Program-made: the position numbers and the translations under genes
In this document: positions 54,525 through 62,099 of the stretch, in pieces
Layout of the letters: every line of letters begins with the position of its first letter
How positions within the stretch are numbered: the first letter of the stretch is position 1
Assembly: GCA_017448345.1 (NCBI GenBank)
Contig: JAFSLP010000071.1
Coordinates: 1-64,000 of the forward strand
Length of the DNA: 64,000 nucleotides
Direction of reading: 5' to 3'
Origin: Paludibacteraceae bacterium
GTDB lineage: Bacteria; Bacteroidota; Bacteroidia; Bacteroidales; Paludibacteraceae
The notes under the pieces: model-generated
Database searches by the model: none
What the model saw: the letters and a program-made list of their open reading frames with translations, nothing else
What the model was told of the DNA's origin: nothing

Positions 54525-54559
54525 AAAAAGAGGGTGTGCTCATAGCGCATCCTCTTTTT
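54525..54559. terminator. bidirectional terminator for the channel gene and the tRNA
   Basis: AAAAAGAGG (54525-54533) pairs with CCTCTTTTT (54551-54559), extended inside by TGC/GCA. On the - strand it starts at the CCA end of the tRNA and ends in a T-run. Confidence 0.85.
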
Positions 54560-54635
54560 GGTGATCCATGCAGGATTCAAACCTGCAACCCCCACATCCG
54601 TAGTGTGGTACTCTATTCAGTTGAGCTAATGGACC
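54559..54635 (-). tRNA. tRNA-Arg (anticodon ACG)
   Basis: 77 nt including an encoded CCA. Acceptor GGTCCAT pairs with ATGGATC; the D-arm has GCTC/GAGT. The anticodon stem CCACA/TGTGG carries loop CTACGGA, giving ACG. The T-arm is TGCAGG/CCTGCA with loop TTTGAAT. It decodes CGU and, if A34 is modified to inosine, also CGC and CGA. Confidence 0.95.
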
Positions 54636-54656
54636 TCACTTTTTCAAAAGCGGGTG

Positions 54657-54688
54657 CAAAGGTACTGCTTTTTTTTGACATGTGCAAA
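54657..54688 (-). promoter_or_regulatory. tRNA-Arg promoter
   Basis: On the - strand: -33 TTTG (54685-54688), 20 nt, -7 TACCTTTG (54657-54664), 22 nt before the tRNA 5' end. Confidence 0.85.
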
Positions 54689-54689
54689 T

Positions 54690-54925
54690 TTTTTTGCAAA
54701 AAAATGTATTTTTACCCTCATTTCCTCCGATTTTTATCTGAATTCGTCCGAATCTCTCCCTGAAAATGAATCCGTCCCGTTTTTTAAGCAACAAATCGTA
54801 ATCCAAATTATTGTAAACCAATTATAAATCTAAAATCTAACCACACCGTCCTTGCTCTGCTGACGTAAAAAAGCGATGACAATATAACAAAATAATATAA
54901 AATCGGCACAAAATTGGCTTACACA
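54690..54925. other. AT-rich spacer
   Basis: No gene seen. Contains CCGA-rich and TAAATCTAAAATCTAA-type short repeats. Composition shifts to AT-rich from here to about 62.6 kb. Confidence 0.5.
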
Positions 54926-54957
54926 CTTGCGTATGTCGTTTTTTTGTTGTACCTTTG
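54926..54957 (+). promoter_or_regulatory. promoter of the first ATPase gene
   Basis: -33 CTTG (54926-54929), 20 nt, -7 TACCTTTG (54950-54957), with the extended sequence CTTGCGTATGTCG shared with 56352 and, in part, 62810. Confidence 0.8.
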
Positions 54958-55030
54958 CAGCCGAAAACATGTTCAATACAAAAAACACAAATGAGTTATT
55001 CGTGTTCGATGCATAAAACACAAAGTTGTT

Positions 55031-56236
55031 ATGAAGAATCTAATAGATAAACATGTGCGCTACTACAAACAAACGCCAATGACAATCATTCGTCAGTGTG
55101 GAACCGAGATCAATTGGGATGTCCCGTTGCTGGCTTTGCGCGGTCCTAAGGGTGTGGGTAAAAGTACAATTATGCGGCAATATATTCGGCTGCATTATTC
55201 CGTGTCGGATCGCTCGGTGCTGTACTGCTCGTGTGATGGAGCGTACTTTGCTTCGCATACTTTACTTGATTTGGCGGATCAGTTCTATAAAACAGGAGGC
55301 AAACACTTGTTTTTGGATGAAATTCACAAATACCCCAATTGGAGCCGCGAGATAAAGGAGATGACTGACTTGTATTCCGATATACGCATTGTTATCAGCG
55401 GTAGTTCGCTGCTAAGCTTACAACAAGGGGATGCAGATTTAAGCAGGCGATGTATCAATCATGATATTCAGGGACTTAGTTTCAGGGAATTCTTGCGTTT
55501 TAATAAAAACATCAACCTCCCCAAATATACATTGGAGCAGATTCTTGACAACCCGTGGACGTTAGCCGAAGACGTGAATAATCAATGCCGTCCACTCCAG
55601 TATTTCACGGAGTACTTGCAATACGGTTATTATCCATATTTCTTGCAATTAAAGAACACGGTGGATTATTATTCGGCAATAGAGAATACCGTTAGTTATA
55701 TCATCGATGATGAATTGCCACGTATATGCAAGGTGGCTATAGAAAATACACGAAAAATCAAGGCATTGGTCAATATATTAGCCAATTCCGTGCCATACGA
55801 TATTGACATCAAGCGTCTGTCTATTCAAAGCGAACTACAGCGGGCTACCATCTTGGAATACCTGAATTATCTGGATAAGGCTAAGATACTTCGACTGGTA
55901 TATTCCGATTTTGTGAATGCCAAGAAAATGCAAAAACCGGATAAGGTGCTCATGGATAATAGTAACATGCTTTATTCCATAGCCACACAAGAGCCGAATA
56001 TCGGTACTATCCGCGAATGCTTTGCTGCCAATCAATTATCGTTCAATCATCTTGTAGAGTACGGCAAGAAGCACGGTGATTTCAAAGTAGATGGAAAATA
56101 CACGATAGAAGTCGGCGGAGCAGACAAGGATTATGAACAAATAGCCGATTTGCCCTATTCGTATATCCTTGCTGACAATATGGAGTTTCCGTATGGTCAT
56201 AAACTCCCGCTATGGATGCTTGGATTCCTGTATTGA
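55031..56236 (+). CDS. AAA-type ATPase with DUF4143 (AAA_14 family)
   Basis: 401 residues. Walker A is LRGPKGVGKSTIMRQY near residue 38 and Walker B HLFLDEIHKYPNWSREIK near 92, with a sensor-like IRIVISGSSLLS near 117. A winged-helix part and a C-terminal DUF4143-like domain (AANQLSFNHLVEYGKKHG, KYTIEVGGADKDYEQI) follow. Many related genes occur singly in Bacteroidales accessory regions; function is unknown, though defence or mobile-element roles have been suggested. It is AT-rich compared with its left neighbours and has its own promoter. A second, frameshifted member lies at 61251. Confidence 0.85.
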   Translation: MKNLIDKHVRYYKQTPMTIIRQCGTEINWDVPLLALRGPKGVGKSTIMRQYIRLHYSVSDRSVLYCSCDGAYFASHTLLDLADQFYKTGGKHLFLDEIHKYPNWSREIKEMTDLYSDIRIVISGSSLLSLQQGDADLSRRCINHDIQGLSFREFLRFNKNINLPKYTLEQILDNPWTLAEDVNNQCRPLQYFTEYLQYGYYPYFLQLKNTVDYYSAIENTVSYIIDDELPRICKVAIENTRKIKALVNILANSVPYDIDIKRLSIQSELQRATILEYLNYLDKAKILRLVYSDFVNAKKMQKPDKVLMDNSNMLYSIATQEPNIGTIRECFAANQLSFNHLVEYGKKHGDFKVDGKYTIEVGGADKDYEQIADLPYSYILADNMEFPYGHKLPLWMLGFLY

Positions 56237-56351
56237 AGCAATAAAATTCCATCCAAAGGTTACTTTTGGCAAGTGGGTGATTTTACCTCACACCAACCGA
56301 TGAGCGGAACGTGACTGAGACAAGAAAAATAAGCAGAAAAATGACATATCT

Positions 56352-56383
56352 CTTGCGTATGTCGTTTTTTTTGTGTAATTTTG
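56352..56383 (+). promoter_or_regulatory. promoter of the structured RNA candidate
   Basis: -33 CTTG (56352-56355), 20 nt, -7 TAATTTTG (56376-56383). CTTGCGTATGTCG is identical to the promoter at 54926. Confidence 0.8.
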
Positions 56384-56387
56384 CAGC

Positions 56388-56697
56388 GCAAAACGAAAGT
56401 TTTGCCGTATCTGCCCACGCCGAGGGAATATGTCTTTCGGGCGGGTGAGATACAGGACATATTGAAAAGGCGTCTTACGCGCTTTGTTTTGGCATTCTGG
56501 AATCTGGTAAATTCATCGTTCCAAAACATTGCGACACTAAGATGTCCTCGGGTGTGTATATACATCGCGTGCGCATATCGCGTACCTAATTATATGATAT
56601 ACATACGGCGTGGGCTACGGTGTTGCTGTTTGGAACGAAAGGCAATACCAGAGCCTCAGAATGCGGAACAGCAATAGTGCAGTCCCGCTTTTAATTT
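56388..56697 (+). ncRNA. candidate structured RNA of about 310 nt
   Basis: It begins just after a good promoter with a perfect hairpin closed by a GAAA tetraloop: GCAAAAC (56388-56394) / GTTTTGC (56399-56405). Further stems are GTATCT/AGATAC (56407-56412, 56448-56453), GTTTTGG/CCAAAAC (56486-56492, 56521-56527) and TTGCTGTT/AACAGCAA (56623-56630, 56667-56674). A closing stem, GCG-GGGCT / AGTCC-CGC (56608-56616, 56681-56688), is followed by CTTTTAATTTTA, like a terminator. A 98-codon frame from TTG 56381 overlaps it but has no start ATG and odd composition. Alternatively it is a long leader of the LRR gene. No known RNA class recognised. Confidence 0.55.
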
Positions 56698-56704
56698 TAT
56701 GTGT

Positions 56705-56819
56705 AAAAATGTACTCTCGTTAAGATTTCGGGGTGTTGCAAGGATAGCGCAGAAGATGCGCAAGAGTAGCGCAAGATATGCTGATTTAGCAAAGACTGAA
56801 AAATGTACTCTCATTAAGA
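56705..56819 (+). repeat. direct repeat pair upstream of the LRR gene
   Basis: AAAAATGTACTCTCGTTAAG (56705-56724) recurs as AAAAATGTACTCTCATTAAG (56799-56818). The 74 bases between contain AGCGCA/TGCGCAAGAG-type repeats. Confidence 0.75.
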
Positions 56820-56856
56820 ATCAAACAGAAAACAATAACTCAAATCAAATAACAAT

Positions 56857-58035
56857 ATGAAACACAAAATCTTTACTCTTTTGCTTGCTATAGTGGCAAG
56901 TGCAGGAACGATGTTTGCTGAAAGCGTAAGAATTGGCAATCTGTACTATCTACTTAACGCAGAAAACCTAAACGCAGAAGTTTGTTCTTCAGCAGGAGAA
57001 AAATACTCAGGCGATATTGTTATTCCTGAAAATGTGGAATATGGAGGCCAAAGGTATCGCGTAAGTAGTATCAGTGAAAGAACTTTTCAAAATTGTAACA
57101 ATTTGAATCATGTAGAGATTCCTAATAGTGTAGAGAGTATCGGGGATTTCGCTTTTGGGGGATGCTCAAACTTATATTCTATTGTTATTGGCAATAACGT
57201 GACAAATATAGGTATCTATGCTTTTAAAGATTGTATCAACCTAACTTCTATAGAACTGCCTAATAGTGTTATTAGTTTAGGAATGGCAGCTTTTAGCGGT
57301 TGCGAAGGTTTGACGTCAGCAACATTGAGCAAACACCTAAAAGAAATAGATGTCTCAACATTCCAAAATTGTAAGAACTTATCAGGAATACTGATACCCC
57401 AAAGTGTTACAAATATCAAAGAAAGTGCCTTTTCCGGTTGCAGCAACCTTTATGAAATTGTAGTGCCGGATGCTGTTACAAATATCGGGAATAATGCTTT
57501 TTATGGATGTAGTGCGATAACCTCATGTGTAATCGGTAAAGGCGTTACAAGTATTGGAGCATGCGCCTTTGCGTGGTGTACTAATTTAGGTTCTATGGTT
57601 CTGCCAAAGGGACTAACAAAAATTGGAGAAAGTGCGTTTAATAATTGCAGCAACCTTACTTCAATAACAATTCCTTCAACTGTTTCAAGTATAGACAGAG
57701 ATGCATTTGCATATTGTGTTCGTCTATCCTCAATAACAAATAATGCTGAAGTGCCGCAAGAAATAAGTAATAATGTTTTTACGGATGTTGATAAATCAGT
57801 CTGTATTTTATATGTGCCGAAAAATTCTGTTGAACTATACCAAACAGCAGAGGTTTGGAGAGAATTTGAGTATATACAATACCATTATAAAGCCTCTGGA
57901 ACCTGTGGTGCTAATGGAGACAATTTAACTTGGGTTTTAGACTATGATGTGTTCTGGACATTTGCGGAACAGGAAAAATGGCAACTTGGAAAAGTGTTTA
58001 TTCTATACCATGGTACGATTATAGCGAGTCAATAA
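56857..58035 (+). CDS. BspA-type leucine-rich-repeat protein, N-terminal part (frameshifted)
   Basis: Signal peptide FTLLLAIVASAGTMFAES, then BspA-type leucine-rich repeats of about 23 residues (for example LNHVEIPNSVESIGDFAFGG) to about residue 320, and a GTCGANGDNLTWVLDYD motif. After that the frame is wrong: the ending VFWTFAEQEKW corresponds to GVLDICGTGKMATW in the next frame. Restoring one G at about 57948 joins this frame to the one starting 57978. The intact product would be a large surface protein of about 1300 residues. BspA-like repeats often bind host or microbial surface molecules. Confidence 0.8.
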   Translation: MKHKIFTLLLAIVASAGTMFAESVRIGNLYYLLNAENLNAEVCSSAGEKYSGDIVIPENVEYGGQRYRVSSISERTFQNCNNLNHVEIPNSVESIGDFAFGGCSNLYSIVIGNNVTNIGIYAFKDCINLTSIELPNSVISLGMAAFSGCEGLTSATLSKHLKEIDVSTFQNCKNLSGILIPQSVTNIKESAFSGCSNLYEIVVPDAVTNIGNNAFYGCSAITSCVIGKGVTSIGACAFAWCTNLGSMVLPKGLTKIGESAFNNCSNLTSITIPSTVSSIDRDAFAYCVRLSSITNNAEVPQEISNNVFTDVDKSVCILYVPKNSVELYQTAEVWREFEYIQYHYKASGTCGANGDNLTWVLDYDVFWTFAEQEKWQLGKVFILYHGTIIASQ

Positions 58036-60773
58036 CCAATGTCAATCTTCCCCGTGAACTTGAAAATATAGGTCAGTCTGCGTTCTATGGGTGTGTCAAT
58101 TTATCGTCCATAACTATTCCGGATGGTGTGACATCTATTGGATATGAAGCATTTTATATGTGTCGTAGCATGAGTGCTATTACACTTGGTAACAACCTCA
58201 AGACAATTAGCGACAAGGCTTTCTACAGTTGCTACGGACTTACATCATTAACGATTCCTGAAAATGTTACTTATATAGGAAGTAACGCGTTTGCATTTTG
58301 CAGTAAGTTAGCTTCGGTAGAAATCCCCAATAGTGTTACAAGGATTGAAAGCAATGCCTTTAATAGTTGCAGTAGTCTGACATCGGTAATATTGCCTAAT
58401 AATATCACATATATACCGCAATATACTTTCTATAACTGCTTTAATTTGACTTCGATAGAAATACCTAATGGTGTAACACGGATAGAGAAGAATGCATTTT
58501 GTGGCTGCAAAAGTTTGAACAAAATAGTAATTCCAAGCACGGTACGAATCATAGATTCCGAGGCTCTCTTCGGATGCGGAGATTTAAAAACAATTGAAAA
58601 TATGGCCATTACCCCACAGCCAATAAACAATACAGTTTTCTCTGGTAACACAGATTTGCCTGAAGTGGATAAGTCTGCATGCACTCTCTATGTTCCGATT
58701 GAATCAATCGAAGCTTACAAAGCCGCAGAAGGCTGGAAAGATTTTACCAGCATTCTTCCTATTCTGGGTACGGAGCCCACTTGTCCGTTTACAGGAACAT
58801 GCGGTGCCGAAGGCGACAACCTTACATGGGAACTCTCATGTGATGGTGTACTAACCATTAGTGGAACAGGGGAAATGGCGGATTACAGTTTTAGTACAAC
58901 TCCTTGGTATGCTTATTCTGACAATATAATGCAAATCAAGGTGTCTAATGGAGTAACACGCATAGGTGAAAGCGCATTTCAATCTTGTACTATGGCAGAT
59001 TCCATCATATTAGGAACAGACATTCTGAGTATTGGAGAATATGCTATGTATCATGGTGGTTCTTCTAATTTGACTACAATTATCTGTAATGCTATTACAC
59101 CACCTGTATTAGGGAATGCCAAAACTCTTTCATATGGCTGTTCCATAATAGTGCCATGTTCTTCGCTGAGCGCATATAAAGAAAATTGGTCCTCTTATAA
59201 AAATAATATACGCTGTGAAGGCGAGTCATACATTATACGTTTTGTTAACTTTGACGGTACAGAATTGCAGAGCGGTGAGGTAGAGTATGGCGAGACTCCT
59301 GTTTATACCGGCGATACTCCTGCCAAACCTGCCGATGCACAATACACATATACCTTCAGCGGTTGGACACCCGAAATTGTTGCCGCAACAAGTGACGCAA
59401 CTTATATGGCAGTCTTTGAGAGCATTGCTGTCCCGCAAGACACCACCTTCATCCATGACGGCGAGAACACAGACTTGGACGGTGACATGGAAACGGTTAT
59501 TGTACAACCCGGCGGTGAGTTGAACATCAATGCATCAGGCGTTAGCATTGGTGTGCTGGTTATCACAGCGGACGGAATCCATTCGGGACAGATTCACCAC
59601 GGAGAGTTACCTATAACGGCAGACCATATCTATCTGGAGTATATCCTCAATCCGTGGGGTACAACCGCTTCGCCGAACCGATGGTATGCGTTTGCCGTGC
59701 CGTTCGAGGTGGACATCAACGGCGGCATCTCCCGTAGTTGTGACAACAAGCCCCTCGTCTCCGGCACCGATTTCCTCATATTGGAATACAACGGTCTCTG
59801 GCGTGCGCTGCAAGGCAAAGGCTGGTCAAAGAAACTGGACGGAACGCTGGAACCCGGTAATTTCTACATGCTCGGTATTGACGGAACCTGCAACCGCTGG
59901 CGGTTTGAGAAGAAATCCGGCAGACCGTTTGAAGGAGCCGCACACATGCCATACAATGACTACGCCTCCGGCAATCCTAAGGACGCAGGCTGGAACGGCA
60001 TGGGTAACACACGCTTAGAATACTCCGGTATGAACATGGGCGGCGCAGGAATAGAGTACATGGTTACATACGACAACCGTTTCGGCAAATACGAGACCCA
60101 TCGTATCGAGGAAATGGACCTCTTTGTCGGTCAGCCGTTCTTCATTCAGGCTGAGCATGGCGGTTTCTTTGACTTCCTACACAAAGGTTCGCCGTACCTG
60201 ATGGCAGCGCGGAGCAAAAAGACTTCTCTGCCGATGATGCATCTTACCCTTACCAACGAGAATAACACCGCAGGTACGGACCACCTGTACCTGACCTTGC
60301 ATGAGGATACGGACGGCGGTTATACTATCGGTCGTGACGTGATACGCATGAGTACGGATTGCAAGACGGCAGCACAGCTGTGGTGCACGGCAGAGGATGG
60401 CACTGGCACACAACTCTCTGCACACGGCATCGCTGAGCCGCAAACGGAAACGGTGGTGCCCGTAGAGTTCTTTGTTCCGAAGGATGGCGAGTATCAGTTG
60501 GAAATGTCCGCCCGTGCGATGGACGGTTATGAGGTAGAACTGCTCCATAATGGAACCCATGCCGCGACGCTGTCCGACGCGCAGCCTGTGACTATAGACC
60601 TGAGCGCAGGTACGAACAGCGATTATTCCGTCTGTGTGCACCGCAAAACACCGACAGGATTGGACCAAGTACCAAGTGACAAAGTACAATGTACAAAGGT
60701 GCTGCGTGACGGGCAGTTGGTTATTATCCGCAATGGTGTAGAGTATAATGCCGATGGCAAAATGCTTAAATGA
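57978..60773 (+). CDS. BspA-type leucine-rich-repeat protein, C-terminal part (frameshifted)
   Basis: 931 residues. More leucine-rich repeats (about 15-245), a second GTCGAEGDNLTWELSCDGVL unit (about 270), another repeat block, a beta-grasp-like InlB B-repeat-type segment (VNFDGTELQSGEVEYGETPV near 420), and a long C-terminal region. The last 27 residues (KVLRDGQLVIIRNGVEYNAD) match the C-terminal motif of the proteins at 10122 and 27682. The codons before it come from a GTACAATGTACAAAG repeat. It is the continuation of the frame at 56857; the apparent ATG at 57978 has no leader of its own. Likely surface-exposed. Confidence 0.8.
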   Translation: MATWKSVYSIPWYDYSESITNVNLPRELENIGQSAFYGCVNLSSITIPDGVTSIGYEAFYMCRSMSAITLGNNLKTISDKAFYSCYGLTSLTIPENVTYIGSNAFAFCSKLASVEIPNSVTRIESNAFNSCSSLTSVILPNNITYIPQYTFYNCFNLTSIEIPNGVTRIEKNAFCGCKSLNKIVIPSTVRIIDSEALFGCGDLKTIENMAITPQPINNTVFSGNTDLPEVDKSACTLYVPIESIEAYKAAEGWKDFTSILPILGTEPTCPFTGTCGAEGDNLTWELSCDGVLTISGTGEMADYSFSTTPWYAYSDNIMQIKVSNGVTRIGESAFQSCTMADSIILGTDILSIGEYAMYHGGSSNLTTIICNAITPPVLGNAKTLSYGCSIIVPCSSLSAYKENWSSYKNNIRCEGESYIIRFVNFDGTELQSGEVEYGETPVYTGDTPAKPADAQYTYTFSGWTPEIVAATSDATYMAVFESIAVPQDTTFIHDGENTDLDGDMETVIVQPGGELNINASGVSIGVLVITADGIHSGQIHHGELPITADHIYLEYILNPWGTTASPNRWYAFAVPFEVDINGGISRSCDNKPLVSGTDFLILEYNGLWRALQGKGWSKKLDGTLEPGNFYMLGIDGTCNRWRFEKKSGRPFEGAAHMPYNDYASGNPKDAGWNGMGNTRLEYSGMNMGGAGIEYMVTYDNRFGKYETHRIEEMDLFVGQPFFIQAEHGGFFDFLHKGSPYLMAARSKKTSLPMMHLTLTNENNTAGTDHLYLTLHEDTDGGYTIGRDVIRMSTDCKTAAQLWCTAEDGTGTQLSAHGIAEPQTETVVPVEFFVPKDGEYQLEMSARAMDGYEVELLHNGTHAATLSDAQPVTIDLSAGTNSDYSVCVHRKTPTGLDQVPSDKVQCTKVLRDGQLVIIRNGVEYNADGKMLK
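60665..60699 (+). repeat. GTACAATGTACAAAG repeat before the LRR C-terminal motif
   Basis: CCAAGTACCAAGTGACAAAG-type units in frame, encoding QVPSDKVQCTK; compare 28671-28704. Confidence 0.7.
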
Positions 60774-60826
60774 CCCAATAAATGGTACATGTGAAAAGTG
60801 TTCATGATAAAATGTTAAATGATAGT
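60768..60826 (+). repeat. AAATGGTAAATGACC-type array before a small gene
   Basis: Degenerate units run from the LRR stop to the base before the ATG at 60827, like the arrays before 5807, 13393 and 26768. Confidence 0.8.
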
Positions 60827-60985
60827 ATGAGCAAGTATAGTATTCCGCAGACAGAGATTATCGACATACAATCCGCTGCATTGATGATTCCGGGTAGCGA
60901 TCCGGGTGAACCGGGTTTGGCTCCCAAGCGTCACTGGGTTCCAGGTCCGGGAGCGTCCTATGACCCGCAGGCAAATATCCTGTGA
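60827..60985 (+). CDS. small protein (52 residues), function unknown
   Basis: MSKYSIPQTEIIDIQSAALM followed by a Gly/Pro-rich tail (PGSDPGEPGLAPKRHW, then VPGPGASYDPQANIL). No signal peptide or membrane segment. It lies directly after an array whose last unit abuts the ATG, an arrangement seen before real genes in this window, and is followed by a terminator. Coding is supported by position and composition only. A precursor-peptide role can be imagined, but no modification enzyme is nearby. Confidence 0.55.
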   Translation: MSKYSIPQTEIIDIQSAALMIPGSDPGEPGLAPKRHWVPGPGASYDPQANIL

Positions 60986-60999
60986 AGTAATGTACTAAG

Positions 61000-61055
61000 G
61001 GACGAAGTACAAAGTAAACACACGGGCGGTTCAATGAGTCGCCTGTGTGTTTTGT
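61000..61055 (+). repeat. 56-bp direct repeat, left copy, with terminator
   Basis: 47 of 56 bases match 62548-62603. The pair brackets the frameshifted ATPase gene. Confidence 0.75.
61016..61054 (+). terminator. intrinsic terminator after the small gene
   Basis: AAACACACGGGCG (61016-61028) pairs with CGCCTGTGTGTTT (61040-61052) with one mismatch, then TTTG. Confidence 0.85.
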
Positions 61056-61145
61056 AAATAAATTGTGAGTGGAAACGGAAACGGCTACAAAAAACAGCAA
61101 TTTTTCAATTCTATTTGAAAAAGTGTGAAGATTTTGTGAAATTTT

Positions 61146-61177
61146 CTTGTATATTTGAAAAAAAAACAGTATCTTTG
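61146..61177 (+). promoter_or_regulatory. promoter of the second ATPase gene
   Basis: -33 CTTG (61146-61149), 20 nt, -7 TATCTTTG (61170-61177). Confidence 0.75.
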
Positions 61178-61178
61178 C

Positions 61179-61253
61179 AGCGTTTTTAATCGAAGGCATT
61201 TTATGCCGAGAAAAAAACACACATTTAGCGTTTTTTAATCGAAGGTATTTATG
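61179..61253 (+). repeat. tandemly duplicated leader of the second ATPase gene
   Basis: AGCGTTTTTAATCGAAGGCA (61179-61198, continuing to an ATG at 61203) recurs as AGCGTTTTTTAATCGAAGGT (61227-61246, continuing to the gene's ATG at 61251). Confidence 0.8.
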
Positions 61254-62099
61254 TTAGAACAAATTCGCAAGTACAATCTATGGGATGGCAATGTGCCGGA
61301 ATTGGGATTTCTCCGGACCAATTACACGAACCGGATACATACTGCTACAGGCAATAATCTCGTCAAAGTGCTTATTGGGCAGCGTCGTGCCGGAAAGAGT
61401 TTTGTGTTGCGTCAATTAGCCAAAAGGCTGATTGACGAAGGTGTTCCCGCGCAAAATATTTTGTATATAAATAAGGAGTATCTGGAGTTTGGCGATGTCA
61501 AAACGGCGGAAGATCTGCAACAGTTATACATAGAATATCGTTCCACACTTCATCCACAAGGAAAAGTGTATCTCTTCTTGGATGAGGTGCAATTGGTATT
61601 AAATTGGGAGCAGTTTGTCAATTCACACTCGCAGGATTTCGCAGAACAGCAAGAACTATTCATAAGCGGTTCCAATTCCGATTTGCTATCCGGCGAATTA
61701 GCCTCGTTGCTTTCCGGGCGATATGTTGAGTTTGAGATACTGCCGTATAGTTTTCATGAATACACCGCGATGGAGAGTCTGCCGATGACACGCGCCAGCT
61801 ATCTCCGGTTTTTGCAAATGGGAATGCTGCCGGAACTATTCCATCTGAATACCGAAGATATGCGACGCAATTATGTGTCAGCTGTCAAAGATACAGTTAT
61901 GTTGCGGGATATAGTGCGTCGGTATAATGTCAAAGACCCGCAGTTATTGGAAGACCTCTTCCGCTATTTGGTTAATAATGCAGGGCGCTTGGTGTCTGTT
62001 TCAAATATTGTCAATTATTTCAAATCGCAAGGTCGCAAGACCAACTACGAAACCTTGTCTTCGTATATATCTTTTAGGAAAAGCTTTCTTGATGCATAA
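61251..62099 (+). CDS. AAA-type ATPase with DUF4143, N-terminal part (frameshifted)
   Basis: Walker A VLIGQRRAGKSFVLRQLAKR near residue 38, Walker B KVYLFLDEVQLVLNWEQF near 104 and sensor-like LFISGSNSDLL near 137 are intact. The frame ends early in TLSSYISFRKSFLDA. Removing one T from the run at 62072-62075 gives TLSSYISLGKAFLMHKAERY and joins the frame ending at 62511, restoring a protein of about 420 residues. It is a relative of the ATPase at 55031 and is bounded by 56-bp direct repeats. The break could be a real mutation or an assembly error. Confidence 0.8.
   Translation: MLEQIRKYNLWDGNVPELGFLRTNYTNRIHTATGNNLVKVLIGQRRAGKSFVLRQLAKRLIDEGVPAQNILYINKEYLEFGDVKTAEDLQQLYIEYRSTLHPQGKVYLFLDEVQLVLNWEQFVNSHSQDFAEQQELFISGSNSDLLSGELASLLSGRYVEFEILPYSFHEYTAMESLPMTRASYLRFLQMGMLPELFHLNTEDMRRNYVSAVKDTVMLRDIVRRYNVKDPQLLEDLFRYLVNNAGRLVSVSNIVNYFKSQGRKTNYETLSSYISFRKSFLDA

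Noticed and set aside
56260..56565. 101-residue - strand frame
   Set aside because: Overlaps the promoter and the structured region; no leader or domain.
56381..56677. 98-codon + strand frame from a TTG start
   Set aside because: It starts inside the promoter's -7 box, so it could not be translated from that transcript, and paired stems run through it. Kept only as an alternative to the RNA call.
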